Source: DAOOVD01 sp035369845 (GTDB lineage Bacteria > Bacillota > Desulfotomaculia > Desulfotomaculales > Pelotomaculaceae). From it: 64,000 nt of DNA. Positions 43,484 through 52,722 of the stretch are shown in pieces. A model generated the notes under the pieces. The model saw only the letters and a list, made by a program, of their open reading frames with translations. It was not told the DNA's origin and ran no database searches. Position 1 is the first letter of the stretch. Each line of letters opens with the position of its first letter. The position numbers and the translations under genes are program-made. Location of the stretch: positions 21,804-85,803 of the forward strand of contig DAOOVD010000003.1 of assembly GCA_035369845.1 (NCBI GenBank), in the 5' to 3' direction.

Positions 43484-43978
43484 TTACAGCAAGTCCTTGC
43501 TTCTGATCAGCACGAATCGGGACACGCGCCCGAAGAGCAGCAGCACCAGCGCCGCGGTATATAACGCTGTCGGGACAATCACCCTCAAGAGGGCGTAAAA
43601 AGGGGAAATACCGATGCCGAGATGGAGCAGTAACAGGTAATTGAGCAACAGGCCTGCAACGCTGGAGAAAAACGTCACACCGGCGGCAACCAGGATGTTT
43701 TCCCTGTACAGGCGGTCCCCCGCAACACCCGCCAGGTAGCCGGCAGCCATTTTGGAAAGGGCGTTCAGCCCGATATAGCTCCCCGAAAACAAATCCTCGA
43801 TCAGCCCTCCGGCAAACCCCCAGAAAGCCCCCTCCCTTTTGCCCAGGAGGAAACCGCTGAAAATCGCCAACAGCATCACCAGGTCCGGTTTGATGTCGAA
43901 TACGCTGATGAAGTCCAGTACAGTTGCCTGCAAAATTAAAACGGCCCCGAACAGGAGCACGAAAATATATACTTGCAC
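43484..43978 (-). CDS. mreD: Rod shape-determining protein MreD
   Basis: The 164-residue protein has five or so membrane segments and the family stretch FDIKPDLVMLLAIFSGFLLGKREGAFWGFAGGLIEDLFSGSYIGLNALSKMAAGYLAG. It is the integral membrane member of the elongasome. It starts just after mreC. Confidence 0.94.
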   Translation of the reverse strand: MQVYIFVLLFGAVLILQATVLDFISVFDIKPDLVMLLAIFSGFLLGKREGAFWGFAGGLIEDLFSGSYIGLNALSKMAAGYLAGVAGDRLYRENILVAAGVTFFSSVAGLLLNYLLLLHLGIGISPFYALLRVIVPTALYTAALVLLLFGRVSRFVLIRSKDLL

Positions 43979-43982
43979 GGTT

Positions 43983-44855
43983 CTACCCCCTCCCCGGCGG
44001 TGAACCGGTCTCCGGAAAAACCCTGGTCAGGATCAAAACCTCCTCCAGCCGGTTCAAGTCTGCCCGGGGGCGAATATCGGCGCTCTTGAACAACCCGGAC
44101 GGCTCACTGCGCACACCGGCGATTTCACCCACGGGTATGCCCTTGGGGAAAACGCTGCCAAGCCCGGACGTTACAACGGTTTGTCCCACGTCAACGGGTG
44201 CGTCGTTGGGGATATGAATCATCCTGGCCACTCCGGAACTGCCGGCGGTCCCTTCGACTATTCCCGGCGTGCGGGTGTCCTGGATCACCGAGCCGACCCC
44301 GCTGCGCGGGTCTGTAATCAAAAGCACTTCGCAAGTGGAATCCGAAACGGACACTACCCGCCCCACCAGTCCTTCCGGGGTCAGCACCGTCATGTTCTCC
44401 TTTATCCCGTCACTGGAACCCCTGTTCAAGATCACCGTCCGGAACCAGTTGCCCGGGTCCCTGCTCACCACCGACGCCGGCACCAGCTCATATCTCGAGG
44501 ACATCAACTGCTTGTAACCGAGAAGTTTGGTCAGCCGTTCGTTCTCCATTCTGTATTCATTTAACTGAATAATTTCACTCTCTAAACGCTCCACTTCCTT
44601 TTCCAGCGCCAGGCTCCGCTCGGCAGACCTGTACATCGACAAGGGGAAAGAAACCAAACGGTACGCCTGCCCTCCCAGCCAGGTAAAGCCCGTCTGTACC
44701 GGGGCAAGAACGTCTCTCAGCCTGTTTTCCAGGGGTACCTGACGGGCCCGCTCGGGCGCGGTAATACGCATGGACACCAGGGCAACCGCCACAAGGACGG
44801 CGAGAAAAAACAGCCTTTTGGCAGTAACCCAACGCACCTGTCCTTCACTCCCCAA
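43983..44855 (-). CDS. mreC: Rod shape-determining protein MreC
   Basis: The 290-residue protein has one N-terminal membrane segment, a coiled coil (residues 60-105) and the beta-rich periplasmic-type domain (ASVVSRDPGNWFRTVILNRGSSDGIKENM; VTSGLGSVFPKGIPVG). It links MreB inside with the PBPs outside. TTG 44855 or GTG 44837 could be the start. Confidence 0.95.
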   Translation of the reverse strand: MGSEGQVRWVTAKRLFFLAVLVAVALVSMRITAPERARQVPLENRLRDVLAPVQTGFTWLGGQAYRLVSFPLSMYRSAERSLALEKEVERLESEIIQLNEYRMENERLTKLLGYKQLMSSRYELVPASVVSRDPGNWFRTVILNRGSSDGIKENMTVLTPEGLVGRVVSVSDSTCEVLLITDPRSGVGSVIQDTRTPGIVEGTAGSSGVARMIHIPNDAPVDVGQTVVTSGLGSVFPKGIPVGEIAGVRSEPSGLFKSADIRPRADLNRLEEVLILTRVFPETGSPPGRG

Positions 44856-44913
44856 TTCCGACTATTACATGGAAAATCCCTGTTAATCTCCGGACACGCC
44901 CCGCGATCCAAGA

Positions 44914-45945
44914 TTACGCCAGTTTTTTCGGCTGAATCAAAACCTTACGCAGAACATCGATATTTTCCAAAACACGCCCGGCTCCATAAGCGACGGCAAG
45001 CAGGGGCTCGTCCGCCAGATGCACGGGCATGCCCGTCTGCTCGCTTACCAGGCGGTCCAGGCCGCGCAAAAGGGACCCCCCTCCCGCCATGACAATACCC
45101 CTGTCCATAATGTCGGCGGCCAGTTCCGGCGGGGTCTGCTCAAGGGTGGCCTTTATGGCCTCCACTATGCTGGACACCGGTTCGGAGAGAGCCTTGTAGA
45201 TTTCCTCCGAAGTGATTTGAATGGTTTTGGGAAGGCCCGTAACCAGATCCCTGCCCCGCACCTCGTCAGTTTCCAAATCGCCGACCGGGTAAGCCGTGCC
45301 TATTTGAATTTTAATCTGTTCGGCGGTACGCTCACCGATCATCAGGTTGTAGGAGCGCTTGACGTAGTTGATGATGGCCTCATCCATCTCGTCGCTGGCA
45401 ATCCTGATGGAACGGCTGGTCACGATGCCGCCCAGGGAAATGACGGCCACCTCGGTCGTTCCCCCGCCTATGTCCACGATCATGTTGCCGGTGGGCTCGT
45501 GAACGGGCAGTCCGGCTCCTATGGCGGAAGCCATGGGCTCTTCAATCAGGTAGGCCTCCCTTGCCCCCGCCTGAAGGGCGGCCTCCCGCACGGCCCTTTC
45601 CTCCACTGCCGTAACGCCGGAAGGAACCCCCACGACCACTCTGGGGCGGACCAAAAAGGTGCGCGCCCGCAGCGCCTTGTTTATAAAATACTTGATCATG
45701 CTCTGAGTAACGTCGAAATCCGCGATAACGCCGTCTTTTAAAGGCCTTATCGCTACAATGTTCCCGGGAGTCCGGCCAATCATCCTCTTGGCCTCCTCAC
45801 CCACCGCCAGGACCTGGCCCGTATCCTTCTGAATGGCTACGACCGAAGGCTCCCGGATTACAATCCCCTTTCCCTTTACATAAACAAGGGAATTGGCAGT
45901 TCCCAAATCCATTCCCATATCTTTCGAAAACAGACCGACTCGCAT
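44914..45945 (-). CDS. mreB: Rod shape-determining protein MreB
   Basis: The 343-residue protein is an actin-like ATPase (phosphate 1 motif MDLGTANSLVYVKGKGIV; VDIGGGTTEVAVISLGGI; MAGGGSLLRGLD). It forms membrane filaments that steer lateral wall synthesis. ATG 45945 has AAAGGGG upstream. It leads the mreBCD-mrdA operon. Confidence 0.98.
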   Translation of the reverse strand: MRVGLFSKDMGMDLGTANSLVYVKGKGIVIREPSVVAIQKDTGQVLAVGEEAKRMIGRTPGNIVAIRPLKDGVIADFDVTQSMIKYFINKALRARTFLVRPRVVVGVPSGVTAVEERAVREAALQAGAREAYLIEEPMASAIGAGLPVHEPTGNMIVDIGGGTTEVAVISLGGIVTSRSIRIASDEMDEAIINYVKRSYNLMIGERTAEQIKIQIGTAYPVGDLETDEVRGRDLVTGLPKTIQITSEEIYKALSEPVSSIVEAIKATLEQTPPELAADIMDRGIVMAGGGSLLRGLDRLVSEQTGMPVHLADEPLLAVAYGAGRVLENIDVLRKVLIQPKKLA

Positions 45946-46035
45946 GGATTCCGGCCCCTTTCTTGGAGTTTATATCAGGCTGGTGAAAAAAGCAGGTTTC
46001 GCTGGAAAACCCGAAGCTTTTCCGGCAGCCTTTAT

Positions 46036-46731
46036 TTAAAGCAGTTTCTTGGCCTTAAAGCTCGTGAATTTATTATCTCCAATAACGATATGATCTAGGA
46101 CATCAATTCCGATAATCTTCCCGGCCTCAAAAAGCCGGCTGGTTATTTCCAGGTCCTCCCTGCTCGGAGTGGGATCGCCGCTGGGATGATTATGCACGAG
46201 TATCAGTGATGCCGCGCTTTTCTTAATTGCGTTGCGAAACAGCTCCCGCGGGTGAACGGCAGAAGAATTCAGCGTGCCCACGGAAACCTTGTCCACTCCG
46301 ATCACCTGATTTCTGGTGTTGAGCAGGAGCGCCCTGAAATGCTCCCTGTCCAGGTGGCGCATTTCCTCCATTACCAGGCCGGCGGCGTCGTCCGGCGTCT
46401 TGACGACCGGACGGGGCGAACCGGTAAACCGGGAGAGCCTCCTGGCCAGTTCAAGCGCCGCCTTGACCTGGCAGGCCTTGGCCGGCCCGATGCCCTTTAT
46501 GCCGCTCAACTCCTCGACGGTGGCATCCACCAGCAGCCGCAAATTATTAAAACTCTTTACCACATGAGAGGCCAGTTCCAGAGCGGTCGTCTCCCGGTAG
46601 CCGGTTCCCAGCAAGATCGCCAACAGCTCCGGTTCGGACAGGGCTTCGGCCCCCTCCTTCAAAAGTCTTTCCCTCGGCCTGCTGTCCTCCGGGAGTTCCT
46701 TCATGGTAAGCCTGTATTTTACCGAAACCAA
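46036..46731 (-). CDS. radC: RadC (JAB/MPN-domain) protein
   Basis: The protein has an N-terminal UPF0758 helix-hairpin-helix (LSGIKGIGPAKACQVKAALEL) and the C-terminal JAB domain with HNHPSGDPTPSRED (metal-binding His, Ser and Asp). Its biochemical role is uncertain; the historical link to DNA repair has not held up. TTG 46731 is chosen for GGAGGG 7 bases upstream, which restores the family start (YRLTMKELPED). Confidence 0.95.
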   Translation of the reverse strand: MVSVKYRLTMKELPEDSRPRERLLKEGAEALSEPELLAILLGTGYRETTALELASHVVKSFNNLRLLVDATVEELSGIKGIGPAKACQVKAALELARRLSRFTGSPRPVVKTPDDAAGLVMEEMRHLDREHFRALLLNTRNQVIGVDKVSVGTLNSSAVHPRELFRNAIKKSAASLILVHNHPSGDPTPSREDLEITSRLFEAGKIIGIDVLDHIVIGDNKFTSFKAKKLL

Positions 46732-46764
46732 TAATCTGCCCTCCGCATACCGCCGCAGATTTCC

Positions 46765-47340
46765 TCATATAACGCGGCAGCCGAACTGCTTCAGCATTTG
46801 CGCAAGCTTCGGCAGCGGCAGTCCCACAACATTGGTATAGCATCCCTTTATACCGGAAATGAAAACCGTGGCCAGACCCTGTGCGGCATAGGCGCCGGCC
46901 TTGTCCATCGGCTCCCCGGTAGCAACGTAGCGGCAAATTTCCTCTTCTTCGAGGGGTCTGAAACAGACCTGCGTTTTTTCACACCCGACAAGCGACCTGC
47001 CGCCGTCCGCATCAATAACGGCCACGCCCGTATATACCTCATGGGACGTCCCCTGTAGGAGCCTGAGCATCCTGGCGGCGTCTTCCCCGTCGGAAGGCTT
47101 GCCCATCACCAGCCCGTTCCATACAACAACCGTATCCGCACCGATGACCAGTCCGTCATCCAGAATGCCGGCTACGGCTGCCGCCTTCCTTTCGGCGAGA
47201 ATTTGTACAAGCTCCGCAGGACCGGCGTCTCCCGGGGGCGTTTCATCCACCGGGCAAACCAGAGTGCGGAATTCCAGGCCGATTTGTTTTAAAAGCTCAC
47301 GCCTGCGCGGCGACGAGGATGCGAGAACAATCTTTTTCAT
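46765..47340 (-). CDS. maf: Maf-family nucleoside triphosphate pyrophosphatase
   Basis: The 191-residue protein starts MKKIVLASSSPRRRELLKQIG, the Maf signature, with IGADTVVVWNG and GKPSDGEDAARMLRLLQG. It removes non-canonical nucleotides (dTTP/UTP or modified pyrimidines, depending on subfamily) and is linked to septum control in Bacillus. It belongs to the maf-radC-mreBCD order. ATG 47340 fits the family; a longer upstream frame is not Maf-like. Confidence 0.96.
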   Translation of the reverse strand: MKKIVLASSSPRRRELLKQIGLEFRTLVCPVDETPPGDAGPAELVQILAERKAAAVAGILDDGLVIGADTVVVWNGLVMGKPSDGEDAARMLRLLQGTSHEVYTGVAVIDADGGRSLVGCEKTQVCFRPLEEEEICRYVATGEPMDKAGAYAAQGLATVFISGIKGCYTNVVGLPLPKLAQMLKQFGCRVI

Positions 47341-47342
47341 CT

Positions 47343-47600
47343 TCAGAACCGCCGGTACACCAGATATCCCGCGATGAGACCGAGGGCGGTAAGCGGTCCG
47401 AGGGTAAAGGTAAAACCGAAAGTAAGGTTGAAAAACCCCAGATCCAGAGTTGACGGTTTCAAACCGATCAGAGAGGCTGACTTCAACCACGGCGCGGCGG
47501 GCGACAGGGCGTTGCCCGCGGCACTTCCGACCAGGCCGCCGGCGAGCATCAGCAAGGCCAGCACCCAGGCGTTGCCGTAATTCTTAAAACCTTTAGCCAT
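47343..47600 (-). CDS. DUF4321 membrane protein
   Basis: The 85-residue protein has two membrane segments (NAWVLALLMLAGGLVGSAAGNAL and the C-terminal FTLGPLTALGLIAGYLVYRRF), which is the DUF4321 pattern. It is common before maf in Clostridia. No function is known. It ends 2 bases before maf. Confidence 0.85.
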   Translation of the reverse strand: MAKGFKNYGNAWVLALLMLAGGLVGSAAGNALSPAAPWLKSASLIGLKPSTLDLGFFNLTFGFTFTLGPLTALGLIAGYLVYRRF

Positions 47601-47761
47601 ATCAGTCCTCCGGGATTTCCTGTTCGGGTGTTAAAGCATGCATGCTACTTTAACAGTTTATCATTTCACATATTTTATGACAAGCTGTGGTGAAAATTTT
47701 AAAAATTTGACGTAATTCTTATTATTGTCACACAGTACCATACAGTGAGCTGACAAAAACA

Positions 47762-48263
47762 GCGGGGTGTTTTTACACCCCGTCGTGGTTGTTGAGAAAG
47801 CACCTTGGGGTTGAAACGCTCGCTCAGGTGCTTCGCGTCGAGTGAACCAGGGGCTCGCCTGTTCCAGCACCAAGGTCAAGCATTTGTCCGCAGTCTGAGA
47901 GGAAGGAGCTGCTATTGTTTTTTCATCTTACGCTTTATTTGGGCAGTGCCCTGTCACCGCTCACTCCGGTGCTTCGCGCTGGCAGCACTTGCTGCAAGCT
48001 TTAAGGCGAAACCGGGCCGCCTTCAACTCGCCGTCCTAACTCGGTTCAGGCTGGCGCGGACGTCCGTGTCCGCGCCCCCGGTTTCGCAGCCTCGCTGCGC
48101 GAAAGTCTGCTGCGGCGCTACGCAATGTCGTTCGCCGCTGACAAGGGCACTGCCCACCTGTGCGGGGTTGCAGAGTACTGCGCAATATCGCTTGCTTCCT
48201 TCAACCCCAAGGTCCCGGACAAGTCTGTCAAGAACCTCAGCGGGGTGTTTTTTTACGCCCCGC
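47762..48263. repeat. Structured dispersed repeat, copy B, flanked by duplicated hairpins
   Basis: This copy lies between folC and the DUF4321 gene, in the same orientation as copy A. Its flanking hairpins share the stem GCGGGGTGT with their complements (47763-47782 and 48240-48263). The near-terminal stem CCTTGGGGTTGAA/TTCAACCCCAAGG (47803-47815, 48200-48212) is perfect. Core helix GCGAAACCGGG/CCCGGTTTCGC is at 48006-48016 and 48077-48087. Relative to copy A it carries about 90 extra bases (about 47852-47940); these include a second end-like stretch (CCAAGGTCAAGCATTTGTC), as if one copy had landed beside or within another. There is no credible gene in it. Confidence 0.85.
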
Positions 48264-48314
48264 CGCTCACAGAATATATCCAGCTTTTTAACGCAACACG
48301 GCACAAGCCAGACC

Positions 48315-49607
48315 CTAACAGAACCGTGACAAAAGCACTTCCCTGGCTTCGGCTATCATATAGAGCGAACCGGTTACGCACACGAGATCCGCCGGCCCCG
48401 CAAGTGAGAGCGCACTGTCCACCGCCTGCCGGACGTTTTCGATCTGGTAGACCTCGTTAACGTGGCGGCCCGCCATTGACGCCAGTTCCCGCCAGTTTCC
48501 GGCCCTTGGGCTGTCCGGCCTGGTAACCACCACCGCTCTCGCGAGGGGAGCAAGCTCCCCCACAACCTTGGCCCGCTCCTTGTCTTCCAGCATGCCGATA
48601 ACCAGCACGACCTTCCTGCCCGGGAAAAAGTCCTCCAGCGCCCGGCTGAGACTTCCCGCCGCATGGGGATTGTGGGCGCCGTCTATTACCACCAGGGGTT
48701 CCCGGCACATTATCTCCAGCCTGCCCGGCCACCTCGTTCCGGCCAGGCCTTGCCGCACATGCTCCCGGCTGACTGCGACCCCTTTTCTCATCAAAATTTC
48801 GGCCGCTGCCGCGGCCGCGGCGGCGTTGACCTGCTGGTGCCTGCCCAGCAGCGGAAGCTCTATGTCGTACGTTCCCTCAAAACCCTTAAAGAGAAAACGC
48901 TGGCCCGACGTGGAAACCGATATCTCCTCCCATGAAACGTCGCGCCCCACCACGGTCAGGGGTGAGTGTTTTTCCCGGCATACTCTCTCTATCACCTCGA
49001 GGCCTTCTCCGGCCGCCGCGGTGACCACGGGCACCCCCGGCTTGATAATGCCGGCTTTGACCCGGGCAATTTCCCACACGCTGTTTCCGAGGTAATCCAT
49101 GTGATCCATCGCCACGTTGGTGATCACCGATATTATCGACCGGGCAACATTGGTGGAGTCTATTTCCCCCCCCAGCCCCACTTCCATAACGAGAAAATCC
49201 ACCCGCTCGCGGAAAAAATACAGGAAAGCCAGGGCGGTGCCCACCTCGAACTCGGTGGGGTGCTCGTATCCCTCCATCACCATGGACTCCAGATGGGGGC
49301 GAATCTCTCCTATCAGCTCCGCCAGCCTTTCCCGGGTTATTTCCGCCCCGTTGATCTGAAAACGCTCGGTGTAGGAATGCAGGTGGGGCGAAGTAAAAGC
49401 TCCCGCCCGGTAACCGGCTGCTTTCAAAATGGACGACAGCATGGCAACGGTCGACCCCTTGCCGTTTGTGCCGCCCACATGCAATACCTTCAATGCCAGG
49501 TGGGGATTGCCCAACCGTTCGAGAAGCTCTTCTATCCGGCCAAGACCCAGGTTGACGCCGAACCTGGTCAGTCCGGCCAGAAACGCAAGCGCTTCATCGT
49601 AATTCAC
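48315..49607 (-). CDS. folC: Bifunctional folylpolyglutamate / dihydrofolate synthase
   Basis: The 430-residue Mur-ligase-family protein has the P-loop GGTNGKGSTVAM and the family stretches MEVGLGGEIDSTNV and ITNVAMDHMDYLGNSVWEIARVKAGIIKPG. It adds glutamate to (dihydro)folates. GTG start behind GGGAGG; the start overlaps the valS stop by 4 bases, so the two are coupled. Confidence 0.96.
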   Translation of the reverse strand: MNYDEALAFLAGLTRFGVNLGLGRIEELLERLGNPHLALKVLHVGGTNGKGSTVAMLSSILKAAGYRAGAFTSPHLHSYTERFQINGAEITRERLAELIGEIRPHLESMVMEGYEHPTEFEVGTALAFLYFFRERVDFLVMEVGLGGEIDSTNVARSIISVITNVAMDHMDYLGNSVWEIARVKAGIIKPGVPVVTAAAGEGLEVIERVCREKHSPLTVVGRDVSWEEISVSTSGQRFLFKGFEGTYDIELPLLGRHQQVNAAAAAAAAEILMRKGVAVSREHVRQGLAGTRWPGRLEIMCREPLVVIDGAHNPHAAGSLSRALEDFFPGRKVVLVIGMLEDKERAKVVGELAPLARAVVVTRPDSPRAGNWRELASMAGRHVNEVYQIENVRQAVDSALSLAGPADLVCVTGSLYMIAEAREVLLSRFC

Positions 49608-52261
49608 CGCACCGTTTCCTCCCCCCTCAGCATGGCCAGCCTTTTCCCGATGGCCGAATACTTGCCGGAAAGCTCCTCTTCCTTTGATCTCTCCTTTTCC
49701 ACCACGTCAGCCGGGGCCTTGCTCAAAAAGCCGGGGTTGGCCAGCTTGCCCCGCACCCGCGACAGATCTTTGCCGACGGCCTCAAGCTCCTTTTCCAGGC
49801 GCTTCGTTTCCTTCTCCACGTCGATAAGGCCTCTGAGGGGAACGAACACCTCGGCGCCGCGGGTAACGGCGTGGGCGGCGTGTTCGGGGGTCCCGGGCAA
49901 ATCCGGGAAGATTTTTATTTCAGCATTGGCCAGTCTACCGACATAATCAACGTTCATTTCAATTATCTCCCGGACGCTTTCGTCCGGTACGGAAAGCAGA
50001 ACTTCCGCCCTGCGGCCCGGGGGCACGTTCATTTCGCTGCGAATGTGCCTGATGGCCCTGGTGACGTCCATGAGCACGGCCATCCTGTTTTCCGCCTCGA
50101 TATCAATCAGTTCCCTGCGGGCGGCCGGCCAGGGAGCACGCATCACGGTCACTCCGCGGGCGGGCAGGTGCTGCCAGATTTCTTCGGTGATAAAAGGCAT
50201 GAAGGGGTGCAGCAGCTCAAGGATTCCTTTCAAAACCGCGGACAGGACGTGCTGGGCGGTAACCCTGTCCAGTGCGTCGGTTTTGCCGTAAAGCCTCGGC
50301 TTGGCCAGTTCGATATACCAGTCGCAGAACTCGCTCCAGATAAAATCATAAAGTACGCGGGCCGCCTCCCCCAGTTCGTATGCCTCAAGGAACCCGGTTA
50401 CATTCTCGACCACCGACTGGTAACGGCTTACTATCCAGCGGTCGGCAAGGTTGTATTCACCCGGCCTCGATTCCGGGTCATAGTCCTCGAGGTTCATCAG
50501 CACGAAGCGGGAAGCGTTCCAGAGTTTGTTGGCAAAGTTTCGCGCGCCTTCAAGCTTTTCAAAGTGGAAACGCAGGTCGTTGCCGGGTGTGTTGCCGGTA
50601 ACAAGCATGAAACGGAGACTGTCCGCCCCGTGAGACTCTATCACGTCTATCGGGTCGACGCCGTTGCCGAGAGACTTGCTCATTTTCCTGCCCAGCGCGT
50701 CCAGCACAAGGCCGTGAATGAAAACCTCCCGGAAGGGCACTTCGTTCATGAAAGCCAAACCGGAAAAGATCATCCGGGCAACCCAGAAGAATATTATATC
50801 GCGGCCGGTCACCAGCACCGACGTGGGGTAGTAATAGGCCAGGTCCAGCGTGTTTTTCGGCCAGCCGAGGGTGGAAAAGGGCCAGAGCGCGGAGGAAAAC
50901 CAGGTGTCCAGCACGTCGGGGTCCTGCTCGCAGGGTCCCCCGCACTTCGGACATTTCGTCACCGCCTCCCTTGAAACAATCATCTCCTCGCAGTCCCGGC
51001 AGTACCAGACCGGGATCCGGTGCCCCCACCAGAGCTGCCGCGAAATACACCAGTCGCGTATGTTCTCCATCCAGTTCAAATAAATTTTGGCAAACCTCCC
51101 CGGTATAAACCGGACGCGACCTTCTTTAGCCGCCTCGACGGCCGGCTCGGCCAGGGGTTTCATTCTTACGAACCACTGCCGGGAAAGGACCGGCTCAATT
51201 ACCGTGTTGCAGCGGTAACAGTGGCCGACTGCGTGGGCGTGGTCCTCCGTTTTTAAGAGATAGCCGCCCGCTTCCAGATCACGGACGATTCGCTTGCGGC
51301 ACTCGTAGCGGTCCAGGCCTTTGTAACGCGGTCCCGCCTCCTCGCTCATCCTGGCGCTCTGGTCGATCACGGCGACCTGTGAAAGGCCGTGCCTCCGGCC
51401 GACCTCGAAGTCGTTGGGATCGTGGGCCGGCGTGATCTTGACGGCGCCCGTGCCGAAAGCCGGGTCCACATATTCATCTTCTATCAGCGGCATTTCCCGG
51501 CCGACCAGGGGAAGTACAAGGGTGCTGCCGACCAAATCCCTGTAACGCTCATCCCCGGGATGCACCGCAACCGCCACGTCGCCCAGGATCGTCTCCGGCC
51601 GGGTGGTCGCAATGACAATATGGCCCGGCCTGTCCTTAAACGGGTATTTGAAATAATAAAGATGTCCCGGCTGTTCCAGGTGCTCGACCTCGATGTCGGA
51701 GATGGTGGTCCGGCACTTGGGGCACCAGTTGACGATGTAATAGTCGCGGTAAATCAGGCCCCGCTCATAAAGCCGGATAAAGACCTCCAGCACCGCCTCC
51801 GAACAGCCCTCGTCCATGGTAAAGCGCTCCCGTTGCCAGTCGCAGGAGGCCCCCAGCCTTCTCAGTTGGGTCGTAATACGGTTGCCGTACTTTTCCTTCC
51901 AGTCCCAGACCCTGTTCAAAAATTCCTCGCGACCGAGCTGGTGGCGGTCCAGGCCTTCCGCCGCAAGCTGCTCTTCAACCCTTGCCTGGGTGGCTATGCC
52001 GGCATGGTCCGTCCCCGGAACCCAGAGGGTGTTGTACCCCTGCATCCGCCTCCAGCGCGTGAGGATGTCCTGCAGGGTGTTGTCCAGGGCATGTCCCATG
52101 TGCAACTGACCGGTTACATTGGGCGGCGGCATCACTATGCAAAAAGGCTCCTGATCGGCTTTGACCCCGGTGTGAAAAAAACCGTTGGTTTCCCAGTAAT
52201 CGTACCATTTTCCCTCCACCGAACGCGGGTCGTACACTGTCGGCATGTCGACTCTGGCCAA
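49604..52261 (-). CDS. valS: Valyl-tRNA synthetase
   Basis: The 885-residue class I synthetase has PPNVTGQLHMGHALDNTLQD (HIGH type), an editing domain, KMSKSLGNGVDP (KMSKS), and a C-terminal coiled coil (VEKETKRLEKELEAVGKDLSRVRGKL). TTG 52261 is chosen because AGGGGAG lies 8 bases upstream; GTG 52270 overlaps it. It lies behind a T-box and is followed by folC, as in Bacillus. Confidence 0.98.
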   Translation of the reverse strand: MARVDMPTVYDPRSVEGKWYDYWETNGFFHTGVKADQEPFCIVMPPPNVTGQLHMGHALDNTLQDILTRWRRMQGYNTLWVPGTDHAGIATQARVEEQLAAEGLDRHQLGREEFLNRVWDWKEKYGNRITTQLRRLGASCDWQRERFTMDEGCSEAVLEVFIRLYERGLIYRDYYIVNWCPKCRTTISDIEVEHLEQPGHLYYFKYPFKDRPGHIVIATTRPETILGDVAVAVHPGDERYRDLVGSTLVLPLVGREMPLIEDEYVDPAFGTGAVKITPAHDPNDFEVGRRHGLSQVAVIDQSARMSEEAGPRYKGLDRYECRKRIVRDLEAGGYLLKTEDHAHAVGHCYRCNTVIEPVLSRQWFVRMKPLAEPAVEAAKEGRVRFIPGRFAKIYLNWMENIRDWCISRQLWWGHRIPVWYCRDCEEMIVSREAVTKCPKCGGPCEQDPDVLDTWFSSALWPFSTLGWPKNTLDLAYYYPTSVLVTGRDIIFFWVARMIFSGLAFMNEVPFREVFIHGLVLDALGRKMSKSLGNGVDPIDVIESHGADSLRFMLVTGNTPGNDLRFHFEKLEGARNFANKLWNASRFVLMNLEDYDPESRPGEYNLADRWIVSRYQSVVENVTGFLEAYELGEAARVLYDFIWSEFCDWYIELAKPRLYGKTDALDRVTAQHVLSAVLKGILELLHPFMPFITEEIWQHLPARGVTVMRAPWPAARRELIDIEAENRMAVLMDVTRAIRHIRSEMNVPPGRRAEVLLSVPDESVREIIEMNVDYVGRLANAEIKIFPDLPGTPEHAAHAVTRGAEVFVPLRGLIDVEKETKRLEKELEAVGKDLSRVRGKLANPGFLSKAPADVVEKERSKEEELSGKYSAIGKRLAMLRGEETVR

Positions 52262-52296
52262 ATGGCTCACTCCCCTGAAAACAATTTGCCAAAAAT

Positions 52297-52640
52297 AAAA
52301 AAACCCCTCGTCTCAAGGACGAATGAGGGATTCCATCCGCGGTACCACCTTGCTTCCGCCAAACGGGGCGCAAATTGCCGCGCGGTGCTCTGTTGCTTCC
52401 GGCACCCGCGTCCCACGTTTCTATTTCCGTGCGGCGGCTCTTACCTGGCTGTAACGGGCGTCACCCGCCCGCGCTTACTCGGCAAAGTTTCAGCGCGGGA
52501 GCTCCGGGACGACAGGAGGGGCACGGGCAGGAAACCTTGCAGCCTCGGGTCTCCCTCTCTCCCGGCCGGAGCCGAGCCCGTGTGCATCCCCTCCACTTCC
52601 TTTCAAAGCAGTTTCATTTTACAGTTTAATACCGCTTTAC
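52297..52640 (-). promoter_or_regulatory. T-box leader of valS
   Basis: On the minus strand the conserved T-box AGGTGGTACCGCGGA (52352-52338) precedes a terminator stem (CCCTC..CGTC with GACGAGGGG, 52331-52305) and a run of T. About 290 bases of Stem I to III region lie upstream. It should let valS be read when uncharged tRNA-Val builds up. Confidence 0.92.
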
Positions 52641-52646
52641 CACAAT

Positions 52647-52675
52647 ATATTATCGGTTTTAGAGGGTGGTGTCAA
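52647..52675 (-). promoter_or_regulatory. Sigma-A promoter of the valS T-box
   Basis: On the minus strand TTGACA (52675-52670) and TAATAT (52652-52647) are separated by 17 bases, just upstream of the T-box leader. Confidence 0.82.
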
Positions 52676-52722
52676 CAGCTTTGTTTAAAGCTCAAAGCAT
52701 TGACCAGAGTTTCGTTCAATGT

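Noticed and set aside
49871..50974. Long plus-strand frames antisense to valS (and similar long antisense frames over lon and leuS)
   Set aside because: They result from the stop-poor complement of GC-rich coding sequence; no ribosome binding site or family match.
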